Assembly: GCA_905215555.1 (NCBI GenBank)
Contig: CAJMQU010000076.1
Span: forward strand, 1 to 12,081
Length of the DNA: 12,081 nt
Origin: an uncultured bacterium
GTDB lineage: Bacteria > Bacteroidota > Bacteroidia > Bacteroidales > Bacteroidaceae
Direction of reading: 5' to 3'
Shown: piece by piece, positions 1-7,217 of the stretch
Layout: every line of letters begins with the position of its first letter
How positions within the stretch are numbered: position 1 is the stretch's first letter
Notes under the pieces: generated by a model
The model's database searches: none
What the model was told of the DNA's origin: nothing
Seen by the model: only the letters and a program-made list of their open reading frames with translations
Position numbers and translations under genes: made by a program

Positions 1-123
1 GGTTATTTTCTTCTACGTTACTCTACCCTCGCGGACAGCTTTCTGTTAGGAAGTGGGATGCTCTGTGTTGCCCGGACTTTCCTCATACGCCGAAGCGCAA
101 GCGACAGACCGACCAACTGCTTT
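1..123 (-). ncRNA. rnpB: RNase P RNA (bacterial type A), 5' part, cut by window edge
   Basis: This is the catalytic RNA of RNase P, which removes 5' leaders from pre-tRNAs. Read on the minus strand, bases 84 to 70 give GAGGAAAGTCCGGGC, the nearly invariant conserved region near the 5' end of bacterial RNase P RNA. Bases 14 to 1 give AGAAGAAAATAACC, which matches the conserved run leading into ...ACCGCC downstream. Only the first ~120 nt of a molecule usually about 350-400 nt long is present; the rest lies to the left of the window. The 5' end (~123) is inferred from the promoter just upstream, so it may be off by a few bases. The gene is divergent from the SusC-like gene. Confidence 0.93.
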
Positions 124-130
124 TATTTTG

Positions 131-138
131 CAAAGATA
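131..138 (-). promoter_or_regulatory. rnpB promoter, Bacteroides -7 element
   Basis: On the minus strand this reads TATCTTTG, a perfect match to the Bacteroides sigma-ABfr -7 consensus TAnnTTTG. It lies about 7-8 bases before the inferred 5' end of RNase P RNA. No clear TTTG -33 element is present at the usual ~19-base spacing (the region around 158-165 is only T-rich), so the -33 is weak or degenerate. Confidence 0.75.
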
Positions 139-295
139 GTGCAAACTGGGGGGAGAATAAAATGATTCGTTCATTTTTTGTGCAGTTCTGCTTCTTTGAG
201 CTTAATTGTGGATGGTATTCTGCTTTTGTGCTTTCATTACTCTTATCTTTTAATTGTATGAATTCCAGTATCTGTTTGTGCTATTGTCGTTATTA

Positions 296-348
296 TCTCA
301 AATTGTTGCATGACTGTCTCAATTCTTGTTGTGAGATGGTTATTGAGA
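296..348. promoter_or_regulatory. Candidate operator: repeated TCTCAA sites upstream of the SusC-like gene
   Basis: TCTCAA occurs at 296-301 and again at 317-322, exactly 21 bases (two helical turns) apart. Each copy is followed by a T-rich stretch ending in TTGTTG (303-308 and 326-331). A third copy lies on the opposite strand: TCTCAAT (317-323) and ATTGAGA (342-348) form a 7-base inverted repeat. The cluster lies about 50-100 bases upstream of the predicted susC-like transcription start, where an activator would be expected to bind. The regulator is not in the window, and the sites are a sequence observation only. The rest of the 139-456 interval shows no supported gene. Confidence 0.35.
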
Positions 349-380
349 ATATATTTAAAGCATTTTGCATTGTCCTAGCA

Positions 381-388
381 TACCTTTG
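381..388 (+). promoter_or_regulatory. Candidate promoter (-7) of the SusC/SusD unit
   Basis: TACCTTTG matches the Bacteroides -7 consensus TAnnTTTG perfectly. It would place the transcription start near 395 and give a leader of about 60 bases before the ATG at 457. No TTTG stands at the usual -33 distance, as is common for activator-dependent SusCD operons. A poorer alternative is AATCTTTG at 419-426. Confidence 0.5.
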
Positions 389-456
389 TGCGTATGAAGA
401 TTTACGCTCGTTTGTATTAATCTTTGTAATTATGTCTAATTTTAATTGTATTTTAA

Positions 457-3400
457 ATGAAAAACAAAACAAGGAAATCAGTCTTGTTTTTAAGACAACT
501 GATTGTGTTGGCGATGTTTCTGGTAAGTGCTATCAATGCAGTGGCACAAACCGAGGATCGTGTGACAGGGAATGTAACAGACACTGCCGGTGAACCGATG
601 GTCGGAGTATCTGTCGTAGAAAAAGGGACTACGAATGGGGTAGTGACAGATTTGGAAGGTAATTTTCAGCTAAAAGTAAAACAAGGAGCCATGCTTCGAT
701 TTACTTTTATTGGGTACAAAGAACGGGAAGTCCAAGCAGCGACAAACGGGTTGATGAAAATTGTGTTACAAGAAGACTTGGAACAATTGGATGAGGTTGT
801 AGTGGTGGGTTATGGTACGCAAAAACGTGCCAATCTGACCGGATCTGTAGCTACGATGGATAATAAGCAATTAGCTTCTATGCCCAATACGAGTATTGCT
901 AATTCTTTAGCAGGTATGTTGCCTGGTTTGATTGCGACCAACAGTACCGGTAAACCGGGCTCTTCAGCTTCTATATCTATTCGCGGTAAAAGTACATGGG
1001 GGAATAATTCGGTCTTGACTGTTGTAGATGGTATTGTCCGGGATTTTAAAGATCTTGATCCTAATGAAGTGGAAAACATTACTATCCTGAAAGATGCTTC
1101 AGCAGGTGCTATTTATGGTGCTCGTGCTGCGAACGGTGTTATTTTGGTAACCACGAAACGTGGGTCATCCGGTAAGCCTCGTTTTTCTTACAATGGTCGT
1201 GTCGGTATGACACAGCCTACCCGTTTTCCGAAATTGATGAATGCGTATGAGTATGCTTCTACTTATAATGCAGGTTTAAAAAATATGGGTACTAAAGAAG
1301 ATGATCCGAACTATTTCGATGCAGACGAATTGGCTTCATTTGCTGATGGTTCGGTAGGTACAGACTGGTGGGACTTGTGTATGCAGAACTTTTCCATTCA
1401 GCAGGCGCATAATCTCACGGTGAACGGTGGTACAGACGCTGTGAAATATTTCTTCTCATTGGGATACACTAATCAGGAAGGTATGTTTGACGGCAGTGGT
1501 TATGCCCGTTATAATTTCCGTTCCAATGTGGATGCCACAATCACAAAATACTTAACGGTGAGTGTAAATGTAGATGCTTATGTGACAAAAGCAGAGAACA
1601 GGGATTATTCAGAGGGGAAGATCTTTGATAATATCATTCAGCAACGGCCTATTCTGACTGCTTATAATAAGGCTACAGGATTGCCTGTCAACACAACCGG
1701 AGAGCATCCGGCAGAAATGTTGAAGACGTCCGGATACGACAACCATGATTATAACAATTTTTATGGTACACTTTCTTTCAAGCATGAACTGCCTTTTGTC
1801 CTGAAAGGATTGTCCGTTTCCGGATTGGCTTCTTACAGAAAGTATTATGATTTTCAAAAAACATTCAGTGTGCCTTATAAGACCTATGATTTTGATGAGA
1901 ATAATGAAATAACAGGTAGTAAGGTGAATGGTGCCAATGGATTGGAAACATCGTTAAAGGAATATTTCGGACAGTCGCAAGAAATCACTTATAACTTAAG
2001 CTTGAATTATGCGCAGCGATTCGGCAAGCACGACATCAATGTATTGTTGCTGACCGAAGGATTCGTAAGTAATAAGGATAATCTTGAAGGTTATCGTACG
2101 AAATACAGTTCGGATGTGATCGACCAATTATTTGCCGGAGGTACGGATGAGATGACAACTACTGGTACAGGTGGTGAGGATGCCCGTCTGGGATATGTAG
2201 GTCGTATAAATTACAATTATGCGGAACGTTATTTGGTGGAACTCTCTGCTCGCTATGACGGCTCGGCCAACTTTGCAAAAGGCAAACGTTTTGGCTTCTT
2301 TCCTGCTTTTTCTTTAGGATGGCGTCTTTCCGAGGAAGATTTCTGGAAGAATATGAATGTTGATTTTGTAGACCAATTGAAATTGCGTGGCTCTTATGGA
2401 TTAGTGGGTAATGACCGTGTCTCTGCCTTCCAATTCCTTGATAAATATACCTATACGACTACAGCAAATACATATGGTGCGGTTTTTGATGGAAAACATC
2501 AGCAATCCATATTGTATGGAACCTTTCCGAATTATGATATAACCTGGGAGAAAGCGAAAGTGATGAATATAGGTTTGGATGCTGTATTGTGGAATGGGAA
2601 ACTGGGCGTGGAATTTGATTATTTCCAAAAGGAGACTACTGATATTTTAAGAAGTCGCTCACGTTCTATTCCGGGAACATTCGGACGGAGTCTTCCAAGT
2701 GAAAACTATGCGCGGGTGGATAATCGCGGATTTGAATTGGTCTTGAGTCACTACAACCGTGTGGGTAAAGTGAATTATGGTGTTCGCGGCAATATCGCTT
2801 ATGCCAATAACAAAGCGGTCATATTGGATGAAGCTGCTAATGCTGCTCCTTATGAACGCTATATAGGACACCCCTTGAACTATCGTACCGGACTGGTTGC
2901 CTTAGGACTGTTTCAGACGGAAGAGGAAGTAGCCAATGCGCCTTTGCAATACAATGATAAAACAGTGACAGTAGGTGATATCCGTTATGCTGACTTGAAT
3001 GGAGATGGGGTGGTGAACGACTATGATAAAACAATCTTGTCGTATAATTATGATACTCCGAAGTTGACTTATGGTCTCTTCTTGAACGCAGATTGGAATG
3101 GTTTTGATATTTCTGCTTTGTTCCAAGGTGCAGCCAAGGCGAATGTGATGCTGAAGGATGAGGCGCGTAATCTGTTTACAAACGGGGGGTATTCAAACAA
3201 CTATGCGTTCATGACAGATTATTGGACACCGGACAACAGGGGAGCTGAATATCCTCGTGCGTGGATTGGTCCGAATTCAAATAATAACCGTGATTCATCT
3301 TTCTGGTTGAGAGAAACAGGGTATATGCGTTTGAAATCGTTGGAAGTGGGATATACTATTCCGGGACTTTCACAATCCGGCATTCAGAAATTGAGAGTTT

Positions 3401-3528
3401 ATGTGTCGGGAACCAATTTGCTGACTTTCTCCAAATTCAAGCATTTTGACCCGGAAATAACCGAGGGAAGCGGTTCTTATTATCCTCAACAGAGAACATT
3501 TAATTTTGGTGCATCTATTACATTTTAA
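457..3528 (+). CDS. SusC/RagA-family TonB-dependent outer-membrane transporter
   Basis: This is the outer-membrane channel of a SusCD-type uptake system, driven by TonB-ExbBD, that brings oligomeric nutrients into the periplasm together with its SusD-like lid. The signal peptide is residues 1-30 (hydrophobic stretch, AVA-Q cleavage). A carboxypeptidase-regulatory-like beta-sandwich domain covers ~34-107. Then come a TonB-box-like DEVVVVGYG (112-120), the plug (~120-237, with the family signatures near VVDG 189-192 and ILKDASAGAIYG 210-221), and a 22-strand barrel to the C-terminus, which ends in the phenylalanine typical of outer-membrane proteins. The 1023-residue length is normal. There is no N-terminal STN domain, so direct anti-sigma (FecR-type) signalling is not expected. 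The start is set by the signal peptide. The SusD-like gene begins 13 bases downstream. The family is certain; the substrate cannot be read from sequence. Confidence 0.97.
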   Translation: MKNKTRKSVLFLRQLIVLAMFLVSAINAVAQTEDRVTGNVTDTAGEPMVGVSVVEKGTTNGVVTDLEGNFQLKVKQGAMLRFTFIGYKEREVQAATNGLMKIVLQEDLEQLDEVVVVGYGTQKRANLTGSVATMDNKQLASMPNTSIANSLAGMLPGLIATNSTGKPGSSASISIRGKSTWGNNSVLTVVDGIVRDFKDLDPNEVENITILKDASAGAIYGARAANGVILVTTKRGSSGKPRFSYNGRVGMTQPTRFPKLMNAYEYASTYNAGLKNMGTKEDDPNYFDADELASFADGSVGTDWWDLCMQNFSIQQAHNLTVNGGTDAVKYFFSLGYTNQEGMFDGSGYARYNFRSNVDATITKYLTVSVNVDAYVTKAENRDYSEGKIFDNIIQQRPILTAYNKATGLPVNTTGEHPAEMLKTSGYDNHDYNNFYGTLSFKHELPFVLKGLSVSGLASYRKYYDFQKTFSVPYKTYDFDENNEITGSKVNGANGLETSLKEYFGQSQEITYNLSLNYAQRFGKHDINVLLLTEGFVSNKDNLEGYRTKYSSDVIDQLFAGGTDEMTTTGTGGEDARLGYVGRINYNYAERYLVELSARYDGSANFAKGKRFGFFPAFSLGWRLSEEDFWKNMNVDFVDQLKLRGSYGLVGNDRVSAFQFLDKYTYTTTANTYGAVFDGKHQQSILYGTFPNYDITWEKAKVMNIGLDAVLWNGKLGVEFDYFQKETTDILRSRSRSIPGTFGRSLPSENYARVDNRGFELVLSHYNRVGKVNYGVRGNIAYANNKAVILDEAANAAPYERYIGHPLNYRTGLVALGLFQTEEEVANAPLQYNDKTVTVGDIRYADLNGDGVVNDYDKTILSYNYDTPKLTYGLFLNADWNGFDISALFQGAAKANVMLKDEARNLFTNGGYSNNYAFMTDYWTPDNRGAEYPRAWIGPNSNNNRDSSFWLRETGYMRLKSLEVGYTIPGLSQSGIQKLRVYVSGTNLLTFSKFKHFDPEITEGSGSYYPQQRTFNFGASITF

Positions 3529-3541
3529 TTGATCAATTGCT

Positions 3542-5254
3542 ATGAAATATAATAAAATAAAATGCTTGTTTGCATTATTGCTTGCAGGTCTTATGCACAT
3601 TTCGTGTGCAGATATACTTGATATCAAGGACCAGTCGAGTATGAGTGAAACGTACGTTTGGGAAGATACGGAACTTGCTAAACTCTTTTTGAATGAATTG
3701 TATGCCGACCGTCCCGGATACGAAGCCAGTAATAATCCTTTTCTGAATAATATCACGGACGAAGGACGTAATGGACATGCAAAAACAGGGGCTGATGATG
3801 TGTTGAGAGGGGTATGGACTTCATCGACTAGTCTAGGCAACTGGATGTCTTTCTGGGCATATACCCAGGTGAGAAAGGCCAATGAGTTTATTTATGGACT
3901 CGAAAATAAGGCTACATTTGATGCGGCAACCAGGGATCAATATCTGGGGGAGGCTAAATTCCTTCGCGCCTTGCTTTATTTTGATATGGTGAAACGTTAT
4001 GGTGGAGTACCCCTTATCGACAAACCGCAGAATCTGGAAGATGATTTGTTTATCAGACGTGCTACTGTAGACGAGACATTCGAATTTATTCTGAAAGACC
4101 TTCAGGTGGCCATTGAGAATTTGCCCCGCAGAGATAAAATGGAAGGAGGACGTGCTACGTTGGGAGCGGCCTGGGCTTTGCGTTCAAGGGTACTGCTTTA
4201 TTGGGCAAGTCCGTTGTTTAATCCCGGAAACAATAGGGAACGCTGGAAAGATGCGGCTGATGCTGCTTACGAAGTAATCAAACTGGCGAAGTTGGGAGAT
4301 TATCAGTTGTCTGAAGACCTGAACATCTGGTCAACTCGCAACAATCGTGAGAGCATCTTTGAAAAACAGTATCTGTTGGGATTCAAGGAGCACGGTTGGG
4401 ACAGTATGCATAAGCCTCTTTCTTTGGCTCATAACGTAGGTACGAAGACTAATCCTACTCAGGAAATGGTAGATGCTTTCCCGATGAGTAATGGTTTGCT
4501 GCCTCATCAGGAAAATTCCGGATACGATCCGCAAAATCCCTATGCCGGACGTGACAAGCGTTTCTATGCTGATATTGTGTATCATTTGAGTGAATATTGC
4601 GGACGTCCTCAGAATTGTTCTGTTGAGGGAGCTGAGTTGGGATTGGTTGATGCTTGTGGTTCTCCTTTCTGTTCGCATACCGGATATTACATTCGTAAAG
4701 GCATTAATGAAGCAAATACATTGTATGACCGTCAGACGGGGTGTGAGCAGAGTTTTATAGAAATTCGCTATGCTGAGGTTTTGTTGAATTATGCCGAAGC
4801 CCTGAATGAGTATGAAGGACCCGGCGACAAAGTGTTTGAGGCTTTGGATGAGATTCGTCACCGGGCAGGCATAACTACCGATGTGAAAGATATACTAAAC
4901 GATTCGTCGGATAAAGAAGAGGTTCGTGACTTGATTTATAATGAACGTCGTGTTGAATTGTGTTTTGAGCAGCATCGGTATTTCGATATCCGTCGTTGGA
5001 AAATAGCCAAAGAAGTGATGGATGGAAAACGTATGCACGGTATGCAGATTATAGCCAAGAGAGATTCCGAAGGAAATCTGTTGAAGGATTCGGAAGGCAA
5101 CTATATGTGGGAGTATGATCCGACAATGGATATTGATAAATTCTTAGGAGGAGCGAATTTCACTTGTGTCTTTGAAGATTATATGTATTGGATGCCGATT
5201 CCTTATAGTGAATTGACTAAGAATCCGAATTTGACTCAAAATGATGAATGGTAA
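3542..5254 (+). CDS. SusD/RagB-family nutrient-binding surface lipoprotein
   Basis: This is the substrate-binding lid that sits on the SusC-like channel at the cell surface. It has a short hydrophobic leader ending ISC, with Cys22 as the probable lipidated residue, and the following ADILDIKD is typical of SusD proteins. Family signatures are in order: AYTQVRKANEFI (106-117), YLGEAKFLRALLYFDMVKRYGGVPLI (134-159, helical TPR-like core), IRYAEVLLNYAEALNE (408-423), the NERRVELCFEQHRYFDIRRW block (467-486), and a C-terminal YWMPIPYSEL...NPNLTQN (549-567). The 570-residue length is normal. Unusual features are five cysteines at 353, 359, 372, 377 and 401 in the variable region that usually faces the ligand, and a small internal duplication of DSEGN (508-512 and 516-520). 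It is co-transcribed with the SusC-like gene. The ligand is unknown. Confidence 0.96.
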   Translation: MKYNKIKCLFALLLAGLMHISCADILDIKDQSSMSETYVWEDTELAKLFLNELYADRPGYEASNNPFLNNITDEGRNGHAKTGADDVLRGVWTSSTSLGNWMSFWAYTQVRKANEFIYGLENKATFDAATRDQYLGEAKFLRALLYFDMVKRYGGVPLIDKPQNLEDDLFIRRATVDETFEFILKDLQVAIENLPRRDKMEGGRATLGAAWALRSRVLLYWASPLFNPGNNRERWKDAADAAYEVIKLAKLGDYQLSEDLNIWSTRNNRESIFEKQYLLGFKEHGWDSMHKPLSLAHNVGTKTNPTQEMVDAFPMSNGLLPHQENSGYDPQNPYAGRDKRFYADIVYHLSEYCGRPQNCSVEGAELGLVDACGSPFCSHTGYYIRKGINEANTLYDRQTGCEQSFIEIRYAEVLLNYAEALNEYEGPGDKVFEALDEIRHRAGITTDVKDILNDSSDKEEVRDLIYNERRVELCFEQHRYFDIRRWKIAKEVMDGKRMHGMQIIAKRDSEGNLLKDSEGNYMWEYDPTMDIDKFLGGANFTCVFEDYMYWMPIPYSELTKNPNLTQNDEW

Positions 5255-5290
5255 TTAGTAGTAAGTTGAATTTAATGTCAGAAGAATAAA

Positions 5291-5728
5291 ATGAAAAAAT
5301 ATTGTATTAACATATTGTTTGTTTTGCTTTCATCATTGGTAAGCGCATGTTATGATTATGATGATGTGACGTATGAGATAGGTGAGGCATCCGATCAGGC
5401 TTTTATTTCTAAAATGGAAGTGTATGACAGGAATTGGAACAAAGTGACAACCAGTACTTCGATTCCGGTCACTATGATAGATCAGAATGGAGTAGAACGC
5501 TTTAAGGACGAAAATACGAAGCCGGAAATCCTGTTGGAAGTGAAATCAGGTACAGACTTGACTCAAGTTAGTCTGGTGGCTACTTTATCGTCTCAATCGT
5601 CTTATGCCAAAATTTCTCCGAATATGGGGATACCGATGGATATGACCGCTCCCCGAGAGTTTACAGTCGTCTCACAAAGTGGAAAGAATGTGCTGGTATA
5701 TAAGGTGACGGTTGTCGAAAAAAGGTAG
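5291..5728 (+). CDS. Small surface lipoprotein with one beta-sandwich domain, SusE position
   Basis: This is the third gene of the uptake unit, 36 bases after the SusD-like gene. The lipobox VSAC is clear, with Cys20 as the lipidation site. It is followed directly by YDYDD, an acidic stretch like the surface-export signals of Bacteroides lipoproteins. The only recognisable fold signal is at ~75-142: a series of short beta strands, with ISP...MDMTAPREFTV and a final YKVTVV. This resembles the small Ig/cadherin-like repeat domains (DUF5018-like) found in Bacteroides surface lipoproteins. At 145 residues it is much shorter than usual surface glycan-binding proteins, which have several domains. 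It is probably an accessory binding or stabilising subunit of the SusCD complex; this is inferred from position. No catalytic motif is visible. Confidence 0.85.
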   Translation: MKKYCINILFVLLSSLVSACYDYDDVTYEIGEASDQAFISKMEVYDRNWNKVTTSTSIPVTMIDQNGVERFKDENTKPEILLEVKSGTDLTQVSLVATLSSQSSYAKISPNMGIPMDMTAPREFTVVSQSGKNVLVYKVTVVEKR

Positions 5729-5767
5729 GATGGCAATCGATTTGAAAGTGGTTAGTTAGCTGGTTGG

Positions 5768-5803
5768 GAACTGCTCCCGTCTCTCCGGAGGCGGGAGCGG
5801 TTC
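5768..5803 (+). terminator. Strong hairpin ending the SusC/SusD unit
   Basis: The arms 5768-5779 and 5792-5803 pair over 12 bases (GAACTGCTCCCG with CGGGAGCGGTTC, one G-U). The inner bases can add CTC/GAG around a UCCG loop (5784-5787). It begins 39 bases after the stop codon. The tail (TGGTTATATC) is only moderately U-rich, so it may work partly as an RNA 3' end protector. It separates the uptake unit from the next operon. Confidence 0.75.
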
Positions 5804-5832
5804 TGGTTATATCACACTTGGCCTTTTATCTT

Positions 5833-5888
5833 GGCTTGAATTATTAATTGGCTCATGTTTATCTTGTTATGAGTTTGTCTCACAAGCC
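5833..5888. other. Nested inverted repeats in the 5729-5990 intergenic region
   Basis: GGCTTG (5833-5838) pairs with CAAGCC (5883-5888), and inside it CTCAT (5852-5856) pairs with ATGAG (5869-5873). A 9-base direct repeat, TTTATCTTG, occurs at 5825-5833 and 5858-5866. The structure lies upstream of the next promoter, so it is not part of that mRNA leader. It could be an operator, part of the preceding transcript's 3' end, or chance. Confidence 0.2.
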
Positions 5889-5948
5889 GTATTCTAAAAT
5901 AATATCTTAACATTCCTGAAAAAATATATTCAAAACAGAAATAACTCC

Positions 5949-5956
5949 TAACTTTG
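5949..5956 (+). promoter_or_regulatory. Promoter (-7) of the muropeptide-processing operon
   Basis: TAACTTTG is a perfect TAnnTTTG -7 element, 34 bases before the ATG of the NlpC/P60 gene. It predicts a start near 5963 and a leader of about 27 bases. The -33 position (~5925-5930, TATATT) is poor. Together with the upstream hairpin, this makes the NlpC/P60-epimerase-transglutaminase genes a separate unit from the SusC/SusD genes. Confidence 0.7.
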
Positions 5957-5990
5957 TTAGCATTAAATAACCCCCAAATCATTTTAGCTA

Positions 5991-7193
5991 ATGAAGAAAC
6001 TTATTTCTATTGTTTTCCTGTTCCTTATTGCTTCTCTTTGTTCGGTAGCTTCGGAAACCGGAGACAGAAACATTCCTGCCGATGTGACTCGGTTGTCCGA
6101 CAGCTTGAAACGTCAGTATGCCCCGGACAAGCGGGTGGCGCTTTTCGATGTTGATTATTCTTTCTCGGGTAAAAATGTGATGCTACGTGGCGTAACAACT
6201 TCGCCTGAAGCAAAGGCGGCATTGCTCAGCGGGCTGGCTCAAGCCAATTATAAAGTGATGGACTGCCTGCAAGTGTTGCCGGATGAGGTTGCTCTGGAAG
6301 GAAAAACTTATGGTATTTTAAACGTGTCGGTGGCTAATCTTCGTGTAGATCCGGATTTCTCGTCAGAAATGATGACGCAAGGATTGATGGGCATGCCTGT
6401 CCGTGTGTTGCAACGCGATGGTTGGTATCGCATCCAGACACCGGACAATTATATCGCATGGGTGCATCGTGTAGGCGTTCATCCGGTGACGAAAAAAGAA
6501 CTTCATGCCTGGAATGTTGCGGAGAAGATTGTGGTAACTTCCCATTACGGCTTTGTTTATTCCGAACCGAGCCGGACTTCCCAGACCATTTCTGATGTTG
6601 TCGCAGGCAACCGTCTGAAGTGGGAGGGGACGAAAGGGGCATTTTATAAGGTTGTTTACCCCGACGGCCGTACCGGATATATCTCTAAATCCATCTCTAT
6701 GCCGGAGAATAAATGGCGTGCGGCTTTGAAACAGGATGCTGCCGGTATTATTCGCACGGCGCATACATTGATGGGAATTCCGTATCTGTGGGCAGGCACT
6801 TCGTCGAAAGGAGTGGATTGCAGCGGTTTTATGCGTACCGTTCTCTTTATGCATGATATTATCATTCCTCGCGATGCTTCGCAGCAAGCGTATGTGGGCG
6901 AGCATATTGACATTGCTCCCGATTTTAGTAATCTGCGGCCCGGTGATTTGATATTCTTCGGGCGCAAAGCTACGGCAGACCGTAGGGAGCGTGTGGTCCA
7001 TGTGGGAATGTATATCGGCAACAAGCGTTTTATTCATTCGCAAGGTGATGTTCACGTCAGCAGTTTGGATGCTGCCGATGCGCTTTTCGATGAATATAAT
7101 CTCGGCCGCCTGCTGTTTGCTACGCGCGTGTTACCTTATATAAATAAGGAAGCATCTCTTAACACTACAGTTACCAATCCTTATTATGAATAA
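5991..7193 (+). CDS. Secreted SH3b-NlpC/P60 cysteine peptidase (gamma-D-glutamyl-L-diamino acid endopeptidase type)
   Basis: It probably cuts peptidoglycan stem peptides between D-Glu and the diamino acid, releasing L-Ala-D-Glu, as YkfC-type enzymes do. The signal peptide is 1-~20. Residues ~30-98 look like a small BON-like alpha/beta domain, which is an inference. Two SH3b-like domains follow (~107-163 and ~176-236); in YkfC relatives these help form the substrate pocket and restrict the enzyme to free-N-terminal stem peptides. The NlpC/P60 catalytic domain spans ~250-385 with nucleophile Cys277 (GVDCSGF), His337 (VVHVGMYIG) and third polar residue His349 (FIHSQG). The 400-residue length is ordinary for Bacteroides members. 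The epimerase gene starts 24 bases downstream, which supports the dipeptide product. Cys17 is not preceded by a good lipobox, so the protein is probably soluble in the periplasm. Confidence 0.93.
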   Translation: MKKLISIVFLFLIASLCSVASETGDRNIPADVTRLSDSLKRQYAPDKRVALFDVDYSFSGKNVMLRGVTTSPEAKAALLSGLAQANYKVMDCLQVLPDEVALEGKTYGILNVSVANLRVDPDFSSEMMTQGLMGMPVRVLQRDGWYRIQTPDNYIAWVHRVGVHPVTKKELHAWNVAEKIVVTSHYGFVYSEPSRTSQTISDVVAGNRLKWEGTKGAFYKVVYPDGRTGYISKSISMPENKWRAALKQDAAGIIRTAHTLMGIPYLWAGTSSKGVDCSGFMRTVLFMHDIIIPRDASQQAYVGEHIDIAPDFSNLRPGDLIFFGRKATADRRERVVHVGMYIGNKRFIHSQGDVHVSSLDAADALFDEYNLGRLLFATRVLPYINKEASLNTTVTNPYYE

Positions 7194-7217
7194 AGTTTTA
7201 TCCTAAAGACGAATGTT

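Noticed and set aside
139..456. Possible riboswitch or small RNA between rnpB and the SusC-like gene
   Set aside because: The region is AT-rich with only short repeats. No conserved aptamer motif or strong stem was visible in the predicted 60-base leader.
162..593. 143-residue + strand open frame rich in Cys and Phe
   Set aside because: It overlaps the start of the SusC-like gene in another frame, crosses its promoter and leader, and has no domain or ribosome-binding signal. The Cys-rich tail is just the susC coding sequence read out of frame.
5042..5120. Internal repeat DSEGN...DSEGN in the SusD-like protein
   Set aside because: It is only a five-residue duplication in a variable loop, with no sign of a larger tandem repeat or mobile element.
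6030..6050. Possible lipobox at Cys17 of the NlpC/P60 protein
   Set aside because: The residue before the cysteine is Leu (ASLC), which does not fit a lipobox. A standard signal peptide cleaved near residue 20 is more likely.
6363..7055. 230-residue minus-strand open frame
   Set aside because: It is antisense to the NlpC/P60 catalytic domain and has no signal, motif or promoter of its own.
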